A DNA stretch of 6,861 nucleotides, from assembly GCA_050010135.1 (NCBI GenBank), contig JBEKLP010000100.1, forward strand, positions 1 to 6,861, in the 5' to 3' direction. Every line of letters begins with the position of its first letter. Position 1 is the stretch's first letter. Positions 1 through 6,480 of the stretch are shown here, in pieces. A program made the position numbers and the translations under genes. The stretch is from FEN-1073 sp050010135 (lineage in GTDB: Bacteria > Chloroflexota > Anaerolineae > Anaerolineales > RBG-16-64-43). The notes under the pieces are model-generated. The model was not told the origin of the DNA. It did no database searches and worked only from the letters and a program-made list of their open reading frames with translations.

Positions 1-617
1 ACATCGGCCTGATCCGCGCCGCGAAGAAATTCGATTACCGCCGCGGCCACAAATTCAGCACCTACGCCACCTGGTGGATTCGCCAGGCGGTCACGCGGGC
101 GATCGCAGACCAGGGCCGAACGATCCGGGTGCCGGTCCACATGGGCGACCAGATCAACAAACTGCTGCGGGTCTCGCACCAATTGACGCAGGAACTCGGG
201 CGTGATCCCAGCCCGGACGAACTGGGAGAGGCGCTCGGCGTTACATCGAAAAAAGTGGAGAATATGATCCAGGTGGCCCGCCGTCCGCTCTCGCTCGAAA
301 CCCCAACCGACGAGGAAGAAGACTCGGTGCTGGGGGATTTCATCGAGGACGAGGAATCCCCCGCGCCGGCCGAGGCGGCCACCCGCAACCTCCTGCGCGA
401 GCAACTGGAAGAGGTCCTCAGCACGCTGCCGCCCCGCGAAGTACGCATTCTGCAATTGCGCTACGGCCTGCTGGACGGGCAATCCTACACGCTGGAGGAG
501 GTGGGCCGGAAGATGGGCGTCACCCGCGAGCGGGTCCGCCAGATCGAAGCCCAAGCCCTCAGCCGACTGCGGCATCCCAGCCACCGCCGAAAACTACGGG
601 ATTACATCAGCGAATAA
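1..617 (+). CDS. rpoD: RNA polymerase primary sigma factor, 3' part (5'-truncated)
   Basis: This is the C-terminal 204 residues of a group 1 sigma-70 factor (RpoD/SigA), the subunit that directs core RNA polymerase to housekeeping promoters. The reading frame is open from base 3 and ends at TAA 615-617. The fragment begins inside region 2: residues 10-28 carry FDYRRGHKFSTYATWWIRQ, the -10 recognition and melting segment, followed by the 2.4/3.0 stretch IRVPVHM. Region 3 spans about residues 47-100. Residues 107-117 (DSVLGDFIEDE) form the acidic region 3.2 finger. Region 4.2 is the helix-turn-helix at about 162-193 (YTLEEVGRKMGVTRERVRQI), which reads the -35 box. Everything upstream of region 2.3 lies outside the window. 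The intact region 3 and the canonical motifs argue for the primary factor rather than an ECF or stress sigma. An internal GTG at 129 and ATG at 141 are not starts. It may differ from a close group 2 paralogue only in the missing N-terminus. Confidence 0.96.
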   Translation, partial: IGLIRAAKKFDYRRGHKFSTYATWWIRQAVTRAIADQGRTIRVPVHMGDQINKLLRVSHQLTQELGRDPSPDELGEALGVTSKKVENMIQVARRPLSLETPTDEEEDSVLGDFIEDEESPAPAEAATRNLLREQLEEVLSTLPPREVRILQLRYGLLDGQSYTLEEVGRKMGVTRERVRQIEAQALSRLRHPSHRRKLRDYISE

Positions 618-621
618 AACG

Positions 622-651
622 ATTGCTCCTACTTGAAGGAGCGATTTTTTT
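622..651 (+). terminator. Rho-independent terminator of the sigma factor gene
   Basis: A 9-bp stem (622-630 with 637-645, one G-T wobble) closes a 6-nt ACTTGA loop. It runs straight into seven T residues (645-651). It starts 4 bp after the stop codon of the + strand sigma gene, so it is positioned to end that transcript. Confidence 0.9.
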
Positions 652-652
652 A

Positions 653-746
653 ACACGGAATTCACGGAACAGAACCGGATTTCACCGAAAAACCTTTTTA
701 GGATTTTTTATCCGTGTACTCTGACTCTTTTCGGTGTAATCCGTGT
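653..746. repeat. Palindromic CACGGA/CACCGA repeat, copy 1
   Basis: The left arm carries CACGGA (654-659), CACGGA (663-668), ACCGGA (674-679) and CACCGA (683-688), with starts 9, 11 and 9 bp apart. The right arm carries the reverse complements: TCCGTG (711-716), TCGGTG (731-736) and TCCGTG (740-745). Hexamers in a pair are separated by 3 variable bases. The element fills the gap between the convergent sigma factor and glycosyltransferase genes. The same design recurs at 5299-5417. No open reading frame or RNA gene is visible inside. Function is unknown; a repeat family of protein-binding sites or a REP-like element are both possible. Confidence 0.75.
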
Positions 747-756
747 ACCGAAAAGA
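726..756. other. Inverted repeat at the 3' end of the minus-strand glycosyltransferase pair
   Basis: TCTTTTCGGT (726-735) and ACCGAAAAGA (747-756) form a perfect 10-bp stem around an 11-nt loop. That loop holds part of a repeat hexamer pair. A second small palindrome, GACCTTCAGGTC (755-766), overlaps the TGA of the minus-strand gene. Read on the minus strand it gives a short GACC/GGTC stem followed by TTTT. Together they could end the minus-strand transcript, but neither is a textbook terminator: the first lacks a T tract and the second has a very short stem. Confidence 0.45.
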
Positions 757-764
757 CCTTCAGG

Positions 765-2132
765 TCATTTGTCCATGGGAGCTGATTGTGATTTCCGGAT
801 GCGGCGCGGCAAATCATTCACGACCGCCGCAACCGACACCGCCGACAGCGCGGCACAGACCGGGATGAGCGGAAGATAATACCGTTGCCATAGGATCGGA
901 ACTCCAATCACAATTCCCCCGAACACGGAGAGGAACCAGACAACCAAAATTCGCATCCGGCCGTCTCCTCCGCGCCGCGCGCCGCGTATAACGGCCAGCG
1001 CCAATCCAGAGAGAGAGAGGACCCCCCAAAGCAGTGAAAGTATCCCGCCGGAGGTGAGCGCGTTAAGCGGGTTGGAAAGATAGGCATGTTCCGCGCCGGC
1101 GGTTATCTGCGCGTAATTCGGAATATCCCAAAACGCAATGGGAGCGAGGAACAATTGGTACGGCACAGCAAGCAGCCGGACCGGGAAAGAATCCAACACC
1201 AGACTCGGCGCGGCCAAGCGCAACGCGGCCACTTGTTCGCCAAGGAGACTCTGGCGCTCGGCGATCACAGCCGAGAGGGTTGATACGGGATTGCACCAAT
1301 AGACCGGATTGAGCGCGAGGAACACCAGTAGAAAAACGATAACCATCACCCCCGAACGCGCAAGCCCCCGCAGGAGGATCCGTCGCAGGGAATCCGCCCG
1401 ATAGCCCAGGAATATTCCCGCCAATGCGGACGGCGCCGTGAGCAGGCCGGAATATTTAACCAAGGCGGCAAGGGCCAGCGCGGCTCCTGCCAGCAACGGA
1501 AAAAAGAAGACGCGGAATAATTTCCCTGCGCTCTCTTTTCGTTCCAGGATGATCGCGATGACCAGAATCATTCCGAACAGCAACCCGGCTTCGCTCATCG
1601 CCCGCCGCGCGTGCAGCAACACCTGGGAATTGAGCGCCAACAGGACGGCCGCGGAAACGGCTCCCACCTCCCCGCACAGTTGCCATCCGATCCGCGCCAT
1701 CAGCAACACGGCGAGAAAAAGAAGCAGCGCTTGGGGGATGCGCGCCGCGAGCAGCAACCCGGCGGAGGGCACCGCTCCCTGCCCCAAGTTCTGCTCCCAG
1801 CCCGCACTCCAATTCCAGTTCGATGGCGTAGCGGAGATTCCTGTGACGATCCGCGCCAACCCGATGGTGTACCGCGTGAGCGGGCTATCCCGCTCCCGTT
1901 CCACCTGCAGCGGATCGGATTCGTTACCAGCCTTCCAACAGACTGCGCATGGGCCGCCGGCGATGATCCGGTCCAGATCCCGACTCATATAGATGTAGGT
2001 GGACTCATCCGGGTGGAATGGCACCGAGCTCAGCGTCATCAATAGAAAAACCAGGTAGAGAACTCCCGCCAAGCCGTAGACGGACTGTTTCAGGGGAAAG
2101 GGATGCCGCATAACGCCCGGAGATTTCTTCAC
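765..2132 (-). CDS. GT-C membrane glycosyltransferase, GT39/ArnT-like (455 aa)
   Basis: This is a polytopic membrane protein of the GT-C superfamily, resembling family 39 and ArnT-like enzymes that move a sugar from a polyprenyl-phosphate carrier to an acceptor outside the cytoplasm. After an N-terminal membrane helix (about 18-36), the first outer loop carries HPDESTY at 40-46; the DE pair is the usual GT-C metal/donor site. The loop continues to SPLTRY (83-88), and RRAMSE follows at 176-181. Many further hydrophobic segments (roughly ten) fill the rest, ending in a short basic tail. I chose the GTG start at 2132. It overlaps the upstream gene's TGA as GTGA and has GGAAGGA 6 nt before it. 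An ATG at 2111 is the alternative but lacks a ribosome binding site. Reading further upstream in this frame gives only an Arg/Pro-rich shadow of the upstream gene. The gene is the second of a two-gene operon. Sugar and acceptor are unknown. Confidence 0.85.
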   Translation of the reverse strand: MKKSPGVMRHPFPLKQSVYGLAGVLYLVFLLMTLSSVPFHPDESTYIYMSRDLDRIIAGGPCAVCWKAGNESDPLQVERERDSPLTRYTIGLARIVTGISATPSNWNWSAGWEQNLGQGAVPSAGLLLAARIPQALLLFLAVLLMARIGWQLCGEVGAVSAAVLLALNSQVLLHARRAMSEAGLLFGMILVIAIILERKESAGKLFRVFFFPLLAGAALALAALVKYSGLLTAPSALAGIFLGYRADSLRRILLRGLARSGVMVIVFLLVFLALNPVYWCNPVSTLSAVIAERQSLLGEQVAALRLAAPSLVLDSFPVRLLAVPYQLFLAPIAFWDIPNYAQITAGAEHAYLSNPLNALTSGGILSLLWGVLSLSGLALAVIRGARRGGDGRMRILVVWFLSVFGGIVIGVPILWQRYYLPLIPVCAALSAVSVAAVVNDLPRRIRKSQSAPMDK

Positions 2133-2145
2133 GGCAGATCCTTCC
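2129..2145 (-). promoter_or_regulatory. Coupled stop/start with ribosome binding site
   Basis: On the minus strand GGAAGGA (2145-2139) lies 6 nt before GTG (2132-2130). That GTG shares GTGA with the TGA stop of the upstream gene (2131-2129). This arrangement usually gives translational coupling and decides the start of the downstream glycosyltransferase. Confidence 0.75.
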
Positions 2146-3682
2146 GGCAATAGACAAGCATGGATCGGCTGCCATAGATATCGGTGGGATACTCCGCGCA
2201 GATCCGGTATCGCGCCAGAAACCGCGAATCCAGCAGCAACCCGTTCCGGCCATACACTTCCAGGAGAACCACGTAGGCCGGCTTCTCGTCGAGGATGAGG
2301 TTCGGCGGTATGGCATAGACGATTGCATACATATTTTCCGGCAACGGATAATAGCGGACGGACTGAGCGGAGTTCAATCCGACCGTATCCAGGATCGGAG
2401 TGTCGAGAAAATATCCGAGCACACCGACATCGCCGGCGGCCACGGTCTGGCCGGGAAACAACCGTTTCTGCAAATCCTCGGCCACCCGCCGATACAACAG
2501 TTCCAGGCGGATATAGGCCATCTCCGGCGCCGGGCTCGTTGGACCATGATCGGGAGAGAGCGTCCATCCCCTCAAATAGAGAAGCAGGCAACCGAAAACG
2601 ATTGCGCCGAACAGGATGGCGGGCTTCCGCGCCGTCCCGCTATCGGATGGTTTTGCCAACCCCAGGAGCGCGGCCAGTCCGATAAACAAGGAGAGAAAAA
2701 TAAACGGCAGCGGAGGCGCGAGATACCAGCGAAAGATCAGCGGATTGGCGATGGAGAAGACCAGAAAATAAATCCAAGGGAACACCAAACCGGCTGCGGC
2801 CCCCTCTCCCGGGCGGAGCTTCTCCGCGGCAAGGATTCCGATCACGGAAAGAAACAGATACACCGGCGCGCTTACGAGAATGATCCTGGTTCCAAAGGTC
2901 AGGTCCTCAAAAAAAGGAGTCGCGTAATTTTGGATCATTCGGATTAACCCGTCTCTGGGATCCAACCGGTAGGCGACGGATTTGGCAAGCATCGAATGCG
3001 GCAGAAGCGTTCCGTAAAAAGAATATGCAAACGCGAACCACGCAATGAGAATTCCCAGCAGCGGCAGGGAGACAAGAAGGATTTTTCCCAGTGCCGGGCG
3101 CAGCCCGTTGCGCTGCAGCAGGCGGATGAAAAGTTCGATCCAGAGCGGAGCGATCAGGAGCAGCGCATCCGGCCGGCACAGAAAAGCCAGCCCCGAAAGG
3201 AAACTCATGACGTAGAGTTTCTCCCGCAGGCGGAAGTAAAATACCGAAACCAGGAGCAGAACGTACACGCTGGTTTCCATTCCGCCGACGGCGAAGGTTA
3301 CGCTCATGGGGGAAACCGCCCAAAGGAGTGCGGCCGCCCAGCCGGCGGCCGGCAAACGCAGGCTGCGGCCGACGGCGATCAGCAGCAGGCAGGTCAATGC
3401 GTCGGCCAGAGCGTTGATGAGGAGCGCGATGACAGGAAACGGCGCGTGCGCGCCGCCGAGCGGCAGGGAAACAATTGTCAGAAGACCCATGTACAATGGG
3501 GTGGTCGTTCCAAGCACGCGCTCGCCTGGGTTGAATACCGGTCCGCTCCCTTCGAGCAGGTTGCGCGCGTAGCGGAAGGTGATGAAGGCGTCGTCGATGG
3601 TGCGCGGCCCGGGGAGAAGCCGGAGTCCGAACGCCAGCGCGGCGACGAGCGCCATGAGGAGGATTTTCGTGCGGGGTGACAT
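2129..3682 (-). CDS. GT-C membrane glycosyltransferase, AftB-like (517 aa)
   Basis: This is a polytopic GT-C transferase of the broad bacterial family that includes mycobacterial AftB, an arabinofuranosyltransferase using a decaprenyl-phosphate donor. The N-terminal helix (about 6-23) is followed by a first outer loop with IDDAFITFRYARNLLEG (29-45), where D30-D31 are the expected catalytic/metal aspartates. NPGERV (51-56) and TTTP (59-62) follow. GGMETS (133-138) and CRPDA (169-173) are further family landmarks in the next helices. The protein ends in an extracytoplasmic domain from about residue 416 (GDVGVLGYF, then ILDTVGLNS), typical of this family. The start is the ATG at 3682, directly before the first helix. 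It has no good Shine-Dalgarno but sits 7 nt after a TATAAT box. An internal ATG at 3655 (residue 10) would shorten the first helix. It is the first gene of the operon. The transferred sugar cannot be assigned; AftB activity itself is not implied. Confidence 0.87.
   Translation of the reverse strand: MSPRTKILLMALVAALAFGLRLLPGPRTIDDAFITFRYARNLLEGSGPVFNPGERVLGTTTPLYMGLLTIVSLPLGGAHAPFPVIALLINALADALTCLLLIAVGRSLRLPAAGWAAALLWAVSPMSVTFAVGGMETSVYVLLLVSVFYFRLREKLYVMSFLSGLAFLCRPDALLLIAPLWIELFIRLLQRNGLRPALGKILLVSLPLLGILIAWFAFAYSFYGTLLPHSMLAKSVAYRLDPRDGLIRMIQNYATPFFEDLTFGTRIILVSAPVYLFLSVIGILAAEKLRPGEGAAAGLVFPWIYFLVFSIANPLIFRWYLAPPLPFIFLSLFIGLAALLGLAKPSDSGTARKPAILFGAIVFGCLLLYLRGWTLSPDHGPTSPAPEMAYIRLELLYRRVAEDLQKRLFPGQTVAAGDVGVLGYFLDTPILDTVGLNSAQSVRYYPLPENMYAIVYAIPPNLILDEKPAYVVLLEVYGRNGLLLDSRFLARYRICAEYPTDIYGSRSMLVYCRKDLP
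3657..3671 (+). promoter_or_regulatory. Ribosome binding site and GTG start of the divergent glycosyltransferase
   Basis: AGGAGG (3657-3662) is followed by a 6-nt spacer and GTG (3669-3671). This is the best ribosome binding site in the region. It selects the GTG over the ATG at 3654, which lies just upstream of the AGGAGG and has no site of its own. Confidence 0.8.
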
Positions 3683-5297
3683 ACTCGCGATTATACGGGA
3701 AACCGCCCGACGGCACTGGGGGCTGGGCTTGGCCCTGCTCCTGGCTCTGGGCGGGAAGCTTGCGCTTCTGGGGGCGCAGGCGTTTCCTTTTAATGCCGAC
3801 GAAGCGGTCGTGGCGCTCATGGCCCGGCACATCTTGCAGGGGGAACGCCCGCTGTTCTTCTACGGACAGGCCTACATGGGCAGCCTGGACGCGTTCCTCA
3901 CCGCGGTTCTCTTCGCGCTATTCGGCCCGCACGTTTGGGTCATTCGCGCGTTGGAAGCACTGCTTTTTGCGGGTACGATCACCGTCTGGTATTTTTTCTG
4001 CGAGGAGGCGTTCGATTCCCTGACGGTGGCGCGAATCGCCGTCCTCCTATTGGCGGTCCCGCCGGTACTGGTCACACTGTATACGACCGTTTCCATTGGG
4101 GGATACGGGGAAGCGCTTTTGCTGGGCAGCTTGAGCATGCTGCTCGCGTTGCAAATCCGGCGCGGGAAAATACATCCTGCGCGCTGGCTCATCGTGGGGT
4201 TTACAGTAGGAATTGGATTCTGGTCGTTTCCGCTCTCGCTGGTTCTATCGTTCCCCGCCCTCCTTGCCGCCATCTGGTACAAACCTTCCGAGCAAAAATC
4301 CCAACCCATGAAATTTTTTCGGACTTCCATGGGAATTCTCATCCTCGGATTAATCTTGGGGATTTCGCCTTGGATCGCGGGTTGGATTCAACTGGGCGCC
4401 TCAGCGTTTCGCGAACTCGGCGGAAGCGCAATCGCCGGCACCATCCAGGGCGGTCCCGGAACGGTCTTGCTGCTCCGGCTGCTCGATCTGGGGGTGTTCG
4501 GGGTCACCGCTCTGTTCGGGCTGCGGCCCAGTTGGGAGATTCGCTGGCTTGCGCCTGTGGTTTTGCCTTTTGCGCTGGCGATCGATCTGACCGCGATTGT
4601 CTATGCGGTCCGGAACCTCCGCCTGCGGGACGCCGCCCGGCCCGCCCGATGGATGATGGCCGGGTCGATCGCAATTCTCATATTGGTGTATTTGTTCACC
4701 CCGTTCGGAAACGATCCCAGCGGCCGGTATTTTCTGCCGCTGGCTCTGGTCCTGGCGGCGTTCTGCGCCGAGCTCATCGCGCGCGCGGCGGCGCGCTTCG
4801 GCCGGGCCGCATACCTGCTCCTTCCGGTACTCATGCTATTTCAAGGCGCAGGGACTGTGGAATCCGCGCTGCGTATGCCGCCCGGAATCACCACGCAATT
4901 CGATCCGGTGGCGCAACTGGATCAGAGGGATCTTCCCCAAGTGATTGCCTTTTTGCGCGCGCACGGAGAAACGCGTGGATACACGAATTATTGGGTCTCG
5001 TTTCCGCTGGCGTTTCAATCCGGGGAGGAACTCATTTTCACCGCGCGGCTGCCTTACCATCCGGACCTGCGGTATACCTCCCGCGACGACCGGTATCCGC
5101 CCTATGATGACCTGGTGGATGCGGCCGGACGCGTGGCGTATATCACGACCAAGAACCCTGCGTTGGACGCCCTCCTCTCGGCCGCCTTTGCCGACCGCGG
5201 CGTCCGTTTCCAAGTGGAACAGATCGGGGATTTCCGCATTTACTACAATCTCTCCGCCCCGCTCCGGCCAGAGCAGATTTTTCCATTCGGGGAATAA
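3669..5297 (+). CDS. GT-C membrane glycosyltransferase, GT39-like (542 aa)
   Basis: This is a third polytopic GT-C-type protein, divergent from the other two. A basic N-terminus (IIRETARRHW) precedes the first membrane helix (about 18-36). The first outer loop carries FNADEAVVALMARHILQG (41-58); D44-E45 match the GT-C catalytic acidic pair. It continues FFYGQAYMGSLDAFL (63-77), a landmark of this family as I recall it from Chloroflexota-type genomes. About ten hydrophobic segments follow. A soluble domain from about residue 416 to the end contains GYTNYWVSFPL, then RYPPYDDLVDAAGRVAYI, and probably lies outside the membrane. The start is GTG 3669 behind AGGAGG; ATG 3654 would add five residues. 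The gene overlaps the minus-strand neighbour's start by 14 bp, and I see no convincing promoter upstream, where it would lie inside that neighbour. It ends 1 bp before a palindromic repeat. A lipid-linked sugar donor is a family inference; the substrate is unknown. Confidence 0.85.
   Translation: MRGDILAIIRETARRHWGLGLALLLALGGKLALLGAQAFPFNADEAVVALMARHILQGERPLFFYGQAYMGSLDAFLTAVLFALFGPHVWVIRALEALLFAGTITVWYFFCEEAFDSLTVARIAVLLLAVPPVLVTLYTTVSIGGYGEALLLGSLSMLLALQIRRGKIHPARWLIVGFTVGIGFWSFPLSLVLSFPALLAAIWYKPSEQKSQPMKFFRTSMGILILGLILGISPWIAGWIQLGASAFRELGGSAIAGTIQGGPGTVLLLRLLDLGVFGVTALFGLRPSWEIRWLAPVVLPFALAIDLTAIVYAVRNLRLRDAARPARWMMAGSIAILILVYLFTPFGNDPSGRYFLPLALVLAAFCAELIARAAARFGRAAYLLLPVLMLFQGAGTVESALRMPPGITTQFDPVAQLDQRDLPQVIAFLRAHGETRGYTNYWVSFPLAFQSGEELIFTARLPYHPDLRYTSRDDRYPPYDDLVDAAGRVAYITTKNPALDALLSAAFADRGVRFQVEQIGDFRIYYNLSAPLRPEQIFPFGE
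3690..3695 (-). promoter_or_regulatory. Candidate -10 box for the minus-strand glycosyltransferase operon
   Basis: A perfect TATAAT on the minus strand (read 3695 to 3690) stands 7 nt before the ATG at 3682, so transcription would begin at or next to the A of ATG and give a leaderless mRNA. No -35 match is visible: the hexamer at 17-bp spacing is CAGTGC, in GC-rich coding sequence. The box lies inside the divergent gene's coding region, and a chance match is possible. Confidence 0.35.
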
Positions 5298-5298
5298 T

Positions 5299-5417
5299 AC
5301 ACGGATTACACCGATGAGAACGGAAAGCACCGAGCAATTCAAATAAATTTCATTGCATTGGAAAATATTTTTATATTCTTTCGGTGAATTCCGTGGTTTT
5401 TTCGGTGCGCTCCGTGT
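5299..5417. repeat. Palindromic CACGGA/CACCGA repeat, copy 2
   Basis: The left arm has CACGGA (5300-5305), CACCGA (5309-5314), AACGGA (5319-5324) and CACCGA (5328-5333). The right arm has TCGGTG (5381-5386), TCCGTG (5390-5395), TCGGTG (5402-5407) and TCCGTG (5411-5416). Starts are 9, 10, 9 bp apart on the left and 9, 12, 9 on the right. The 3-bp spacers inside pairs do not complement between arms (for example TTA against CGC), so the hexamers, not the whole arm, are conserved. The central 47 bp is AT-rich and uncoding. The element fills the gap between the convergent glycosyltransferase and lipoprotein genes. Confidence 0.8.
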
Positions 5418-5460
5418 ACGGCATTAACCATCAAAGGATATCGAATTGATTGAAGTAAAT

Positions 5461-5490
5461 GAAAAGCCCCGGCAGCGAACTGCCGGGGCT
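5461..5490 (-). terminator. Rho-independent terminator of the lipoprotein gene
   Basis: A perfect 11-bp GC-rich stem (5465-5475 with 5480-5490) encloses a 4-nt loop. On the minus strand the loop reads TTCG, giving a stable UUCG hairpin followed by TTTT. It lies 17 bp after the TAA of the minus-strand lipoprotein gene. The + strand side has only a TT after the stem, so it should act mainly on the minus strand. Confidence 0.92.
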
Positions 5491-5507
5491 TAGTCATGAC
5501 AACCGGT

Positions 5508-6365
5508 TTAGTCAAAATCATAGATCCAGTTATCGGTGAAGGTGCAAACCGACGTACCGGTATCCTGCAGGGTCCCAAACCCGAATGCACCCTGGTCAAT
5601 TTTCGTATTCCACCACACCGATACCTGTTTTCCATTAACATACGCCGTAAACTGATTGGCGCGTGCAACAAGCAGTACCTCATTCGTATCGCCGTTGCCA
5701 ACCCGGATGTAGTTGCTGATATCCCCGTTGCTTTCCCCGATAATCGTCCAATTTTGCATCACGTCGAAGAGGATGTGTCCGGCACCGGAAATTCTACCCA
5801 TGCGCATCATATACCAAGGATCCATGTTGATATCCCCGGAAATCCGGAACATCATAAGGCAATAGACGATTCCGATTTTTTGTTTCACTTCCCAGGTAAT
5901 GTTGGAATGAAATGCGAAATCCGCTCCCTGGATACTGGAATCCAATTCTATGTGGGTCACCACATTCGCTTTCGATGATTCCACCGGGATCGCATCCGGT
6001 TTCCAATAAACCACCGATCCGGCCCCCATCGTCTCGCCGACCTGATCAAGACTATTCGAAACGGCCGTCAAGACCTCCCCGGCGAAATTTGTCCCCGCCG
6101 CAGCGGTATCTGCTTGCTGCGCCCGCTGGGTGGCTGCCTTATTTGGCGTAGCTTTCTTGGTAGGTTCGGGCTGAGAAGTGTCTGTGGGCAATGCAGTATT
6201 CGACGGAACAGATGTATACGTGCTTGTCGGAGGCGGCGTGTTGGTGGGAGTGGCCGGCGCCGACGAGAATATCGAGCAGGAAAGTATGACGCTCATCGCG
6301 GCGGCCAGCGGCCACGCCGACCTGATCCATTTCATACCGGTTGGAAAGCGCTGCATTTCGTTCAT
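5508..6365 (-). CDS. Lipoprotein with Thr/Pro linker and LamG/DUF1080-like beta-sandwich domain (285 aa)
   Basis: This is a predicted surface lipoprotein of unknown function. The N-terminus has a basic/hydrophobic signal (KWIRSAWPLAAAMSVILSC) ending in a lipobox-like ILSC, with Cys30 as the lipidated residue. The -2 Leu is permitted but less common. Residues 36-80 form a low-complexity tether rich in Thr, Pro and Ser, a style common in Chloroflexota surface lipoproteins. The remainder (about 95-285) has alternating beta-strand character. It ends with VARANQFTAYVNGKQVS (233-249), then GAFGFGTL and TFTDNWIYDF. These are typical of the last strands of concanavalin-like DUF1080/LamG domains, where an aromatic-rich NGK hairpin precedes a final FDN-type strand. 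Carbohydrate or surface binding is plausible but unproven; no catalytic residues can be identified. Cys159 and Cys264 could pair. The ATG at 6365 has AAGGAGG 5 nt upstream. The coding sequence is visibly less GC-rich than its neighbours. It stands alone as a transcription unit. Confidence 0.8.
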   Translation of the reverse strand: MNEMQRFPTGMKWIRSAWPLAAAMSVILSCSIFSSAPATPTNTPPPTSTYTSVPSNTALPTDTSQPEPTKKATPNKAATQRAQQADTAAAGTNFAGEVLTAVSNSLDQVGETMGAGSVVYWKPDAIPVESSKANVVTHIELDSSIQGADFAFHSNITWEVKQKIGIVYCLMMFRISGDINMDPWYMMRMGRISGAGHILFDVMQNWTIIGESNGDISNYIRVGNGDTNEVLLVARANQFTAYVNGKQVSVWWNTKIDQGAFGFGTLQDTGTSVCTFTDNWIYDFD

Positions 6366-6377
6366 GATCCCCTCCTT
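6366..6377 (-). promoter_or_regulatory. Ribosome binding site of the lipoprotein gene
   Basis: On the minus strand AAGGAGG (6377-6371) is followed by a 5-nt spacer and ATG 6365. It fixes the start ahead of the in-frame ATGs at residues 4 and 11. Confidence 0.85.
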
Positions 6378-6480
6378 AAAAATGTGAAATAAAACCGGAT
6401 TTCAACGGCGAAAACGTTCATCTTCATTTACTGCGATTCCCAATATTACCGCCGCCGTCGCTCCCAAATGCAATTCCTGA

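Noticed and set aside
62..448. Minus-strand 128-codon open frame opposite the sigma factor gene
   Set aside because: It is a Ser-rich shadow lying entirely over conserved sigma regions 2 to 4.
653..746. Possible CRISPR array in the repeat-rich gap
   Set aside because: Repeat units are 6 bp with 3-bp spacers and are mirrored, with no cas genes; this is nothing like 23-40 bp direct repeats with unique spacers.
2133..2591. N-terminal extension of the 765-2132 glycosyltransferase up to an ATG at 2591
   Set aside because: It is Arg/Pro-rich without membrane character, runs antiparallel in composition to the family start, and overlaps about 460 bp of the upstream transferase's conserved C-terminal domain. 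The GTGA-coupled start explains the gene better.
3579..3668. Earlier starts (ATG 3579 or 3654) for the + strand 542-aa transferase
   Set aside because: The extra residues are a shadow of the opposite gene. The AGGAGG at 3657-3662 is correctly spaced only for GTG 3669.
2907..3830. Long minus and + strand open frames (about 307 and 227 codons) across the AftB-like gene
   Set aside because: Their composition is skewed to Arg, Pro, Gln and Glu with no recognisable domain, whereas the competing frame has all the GT-C landmarks.
3683..3832. 50-residue N-terminal extension of the minus-strand 517-aa transferase
   Set aside because: The extension is basic and low in hydrophobics and would overlap the divergent gene by a further 150 bp. 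The ATG at 3682 lies right before the first membrane helix.
3935..5107. Long + strand open frame of about 390 codons inside the 542-aa transferase gene
   Set aside because: It is Arg/Gly/Pro-rich with no membrane helices or family motifs, as expected for an out-of-frame shadow in GC-rich DNA.
6393..6404. AACCGGATTTCA matching positions 673-684 in repeat copy 1, as a possible third repeat copy
   Set aside because: A 12-base match is expected about once by chance in a window this size, and no partner hexamers with the 9-bp spacing or mirrored arm are present.
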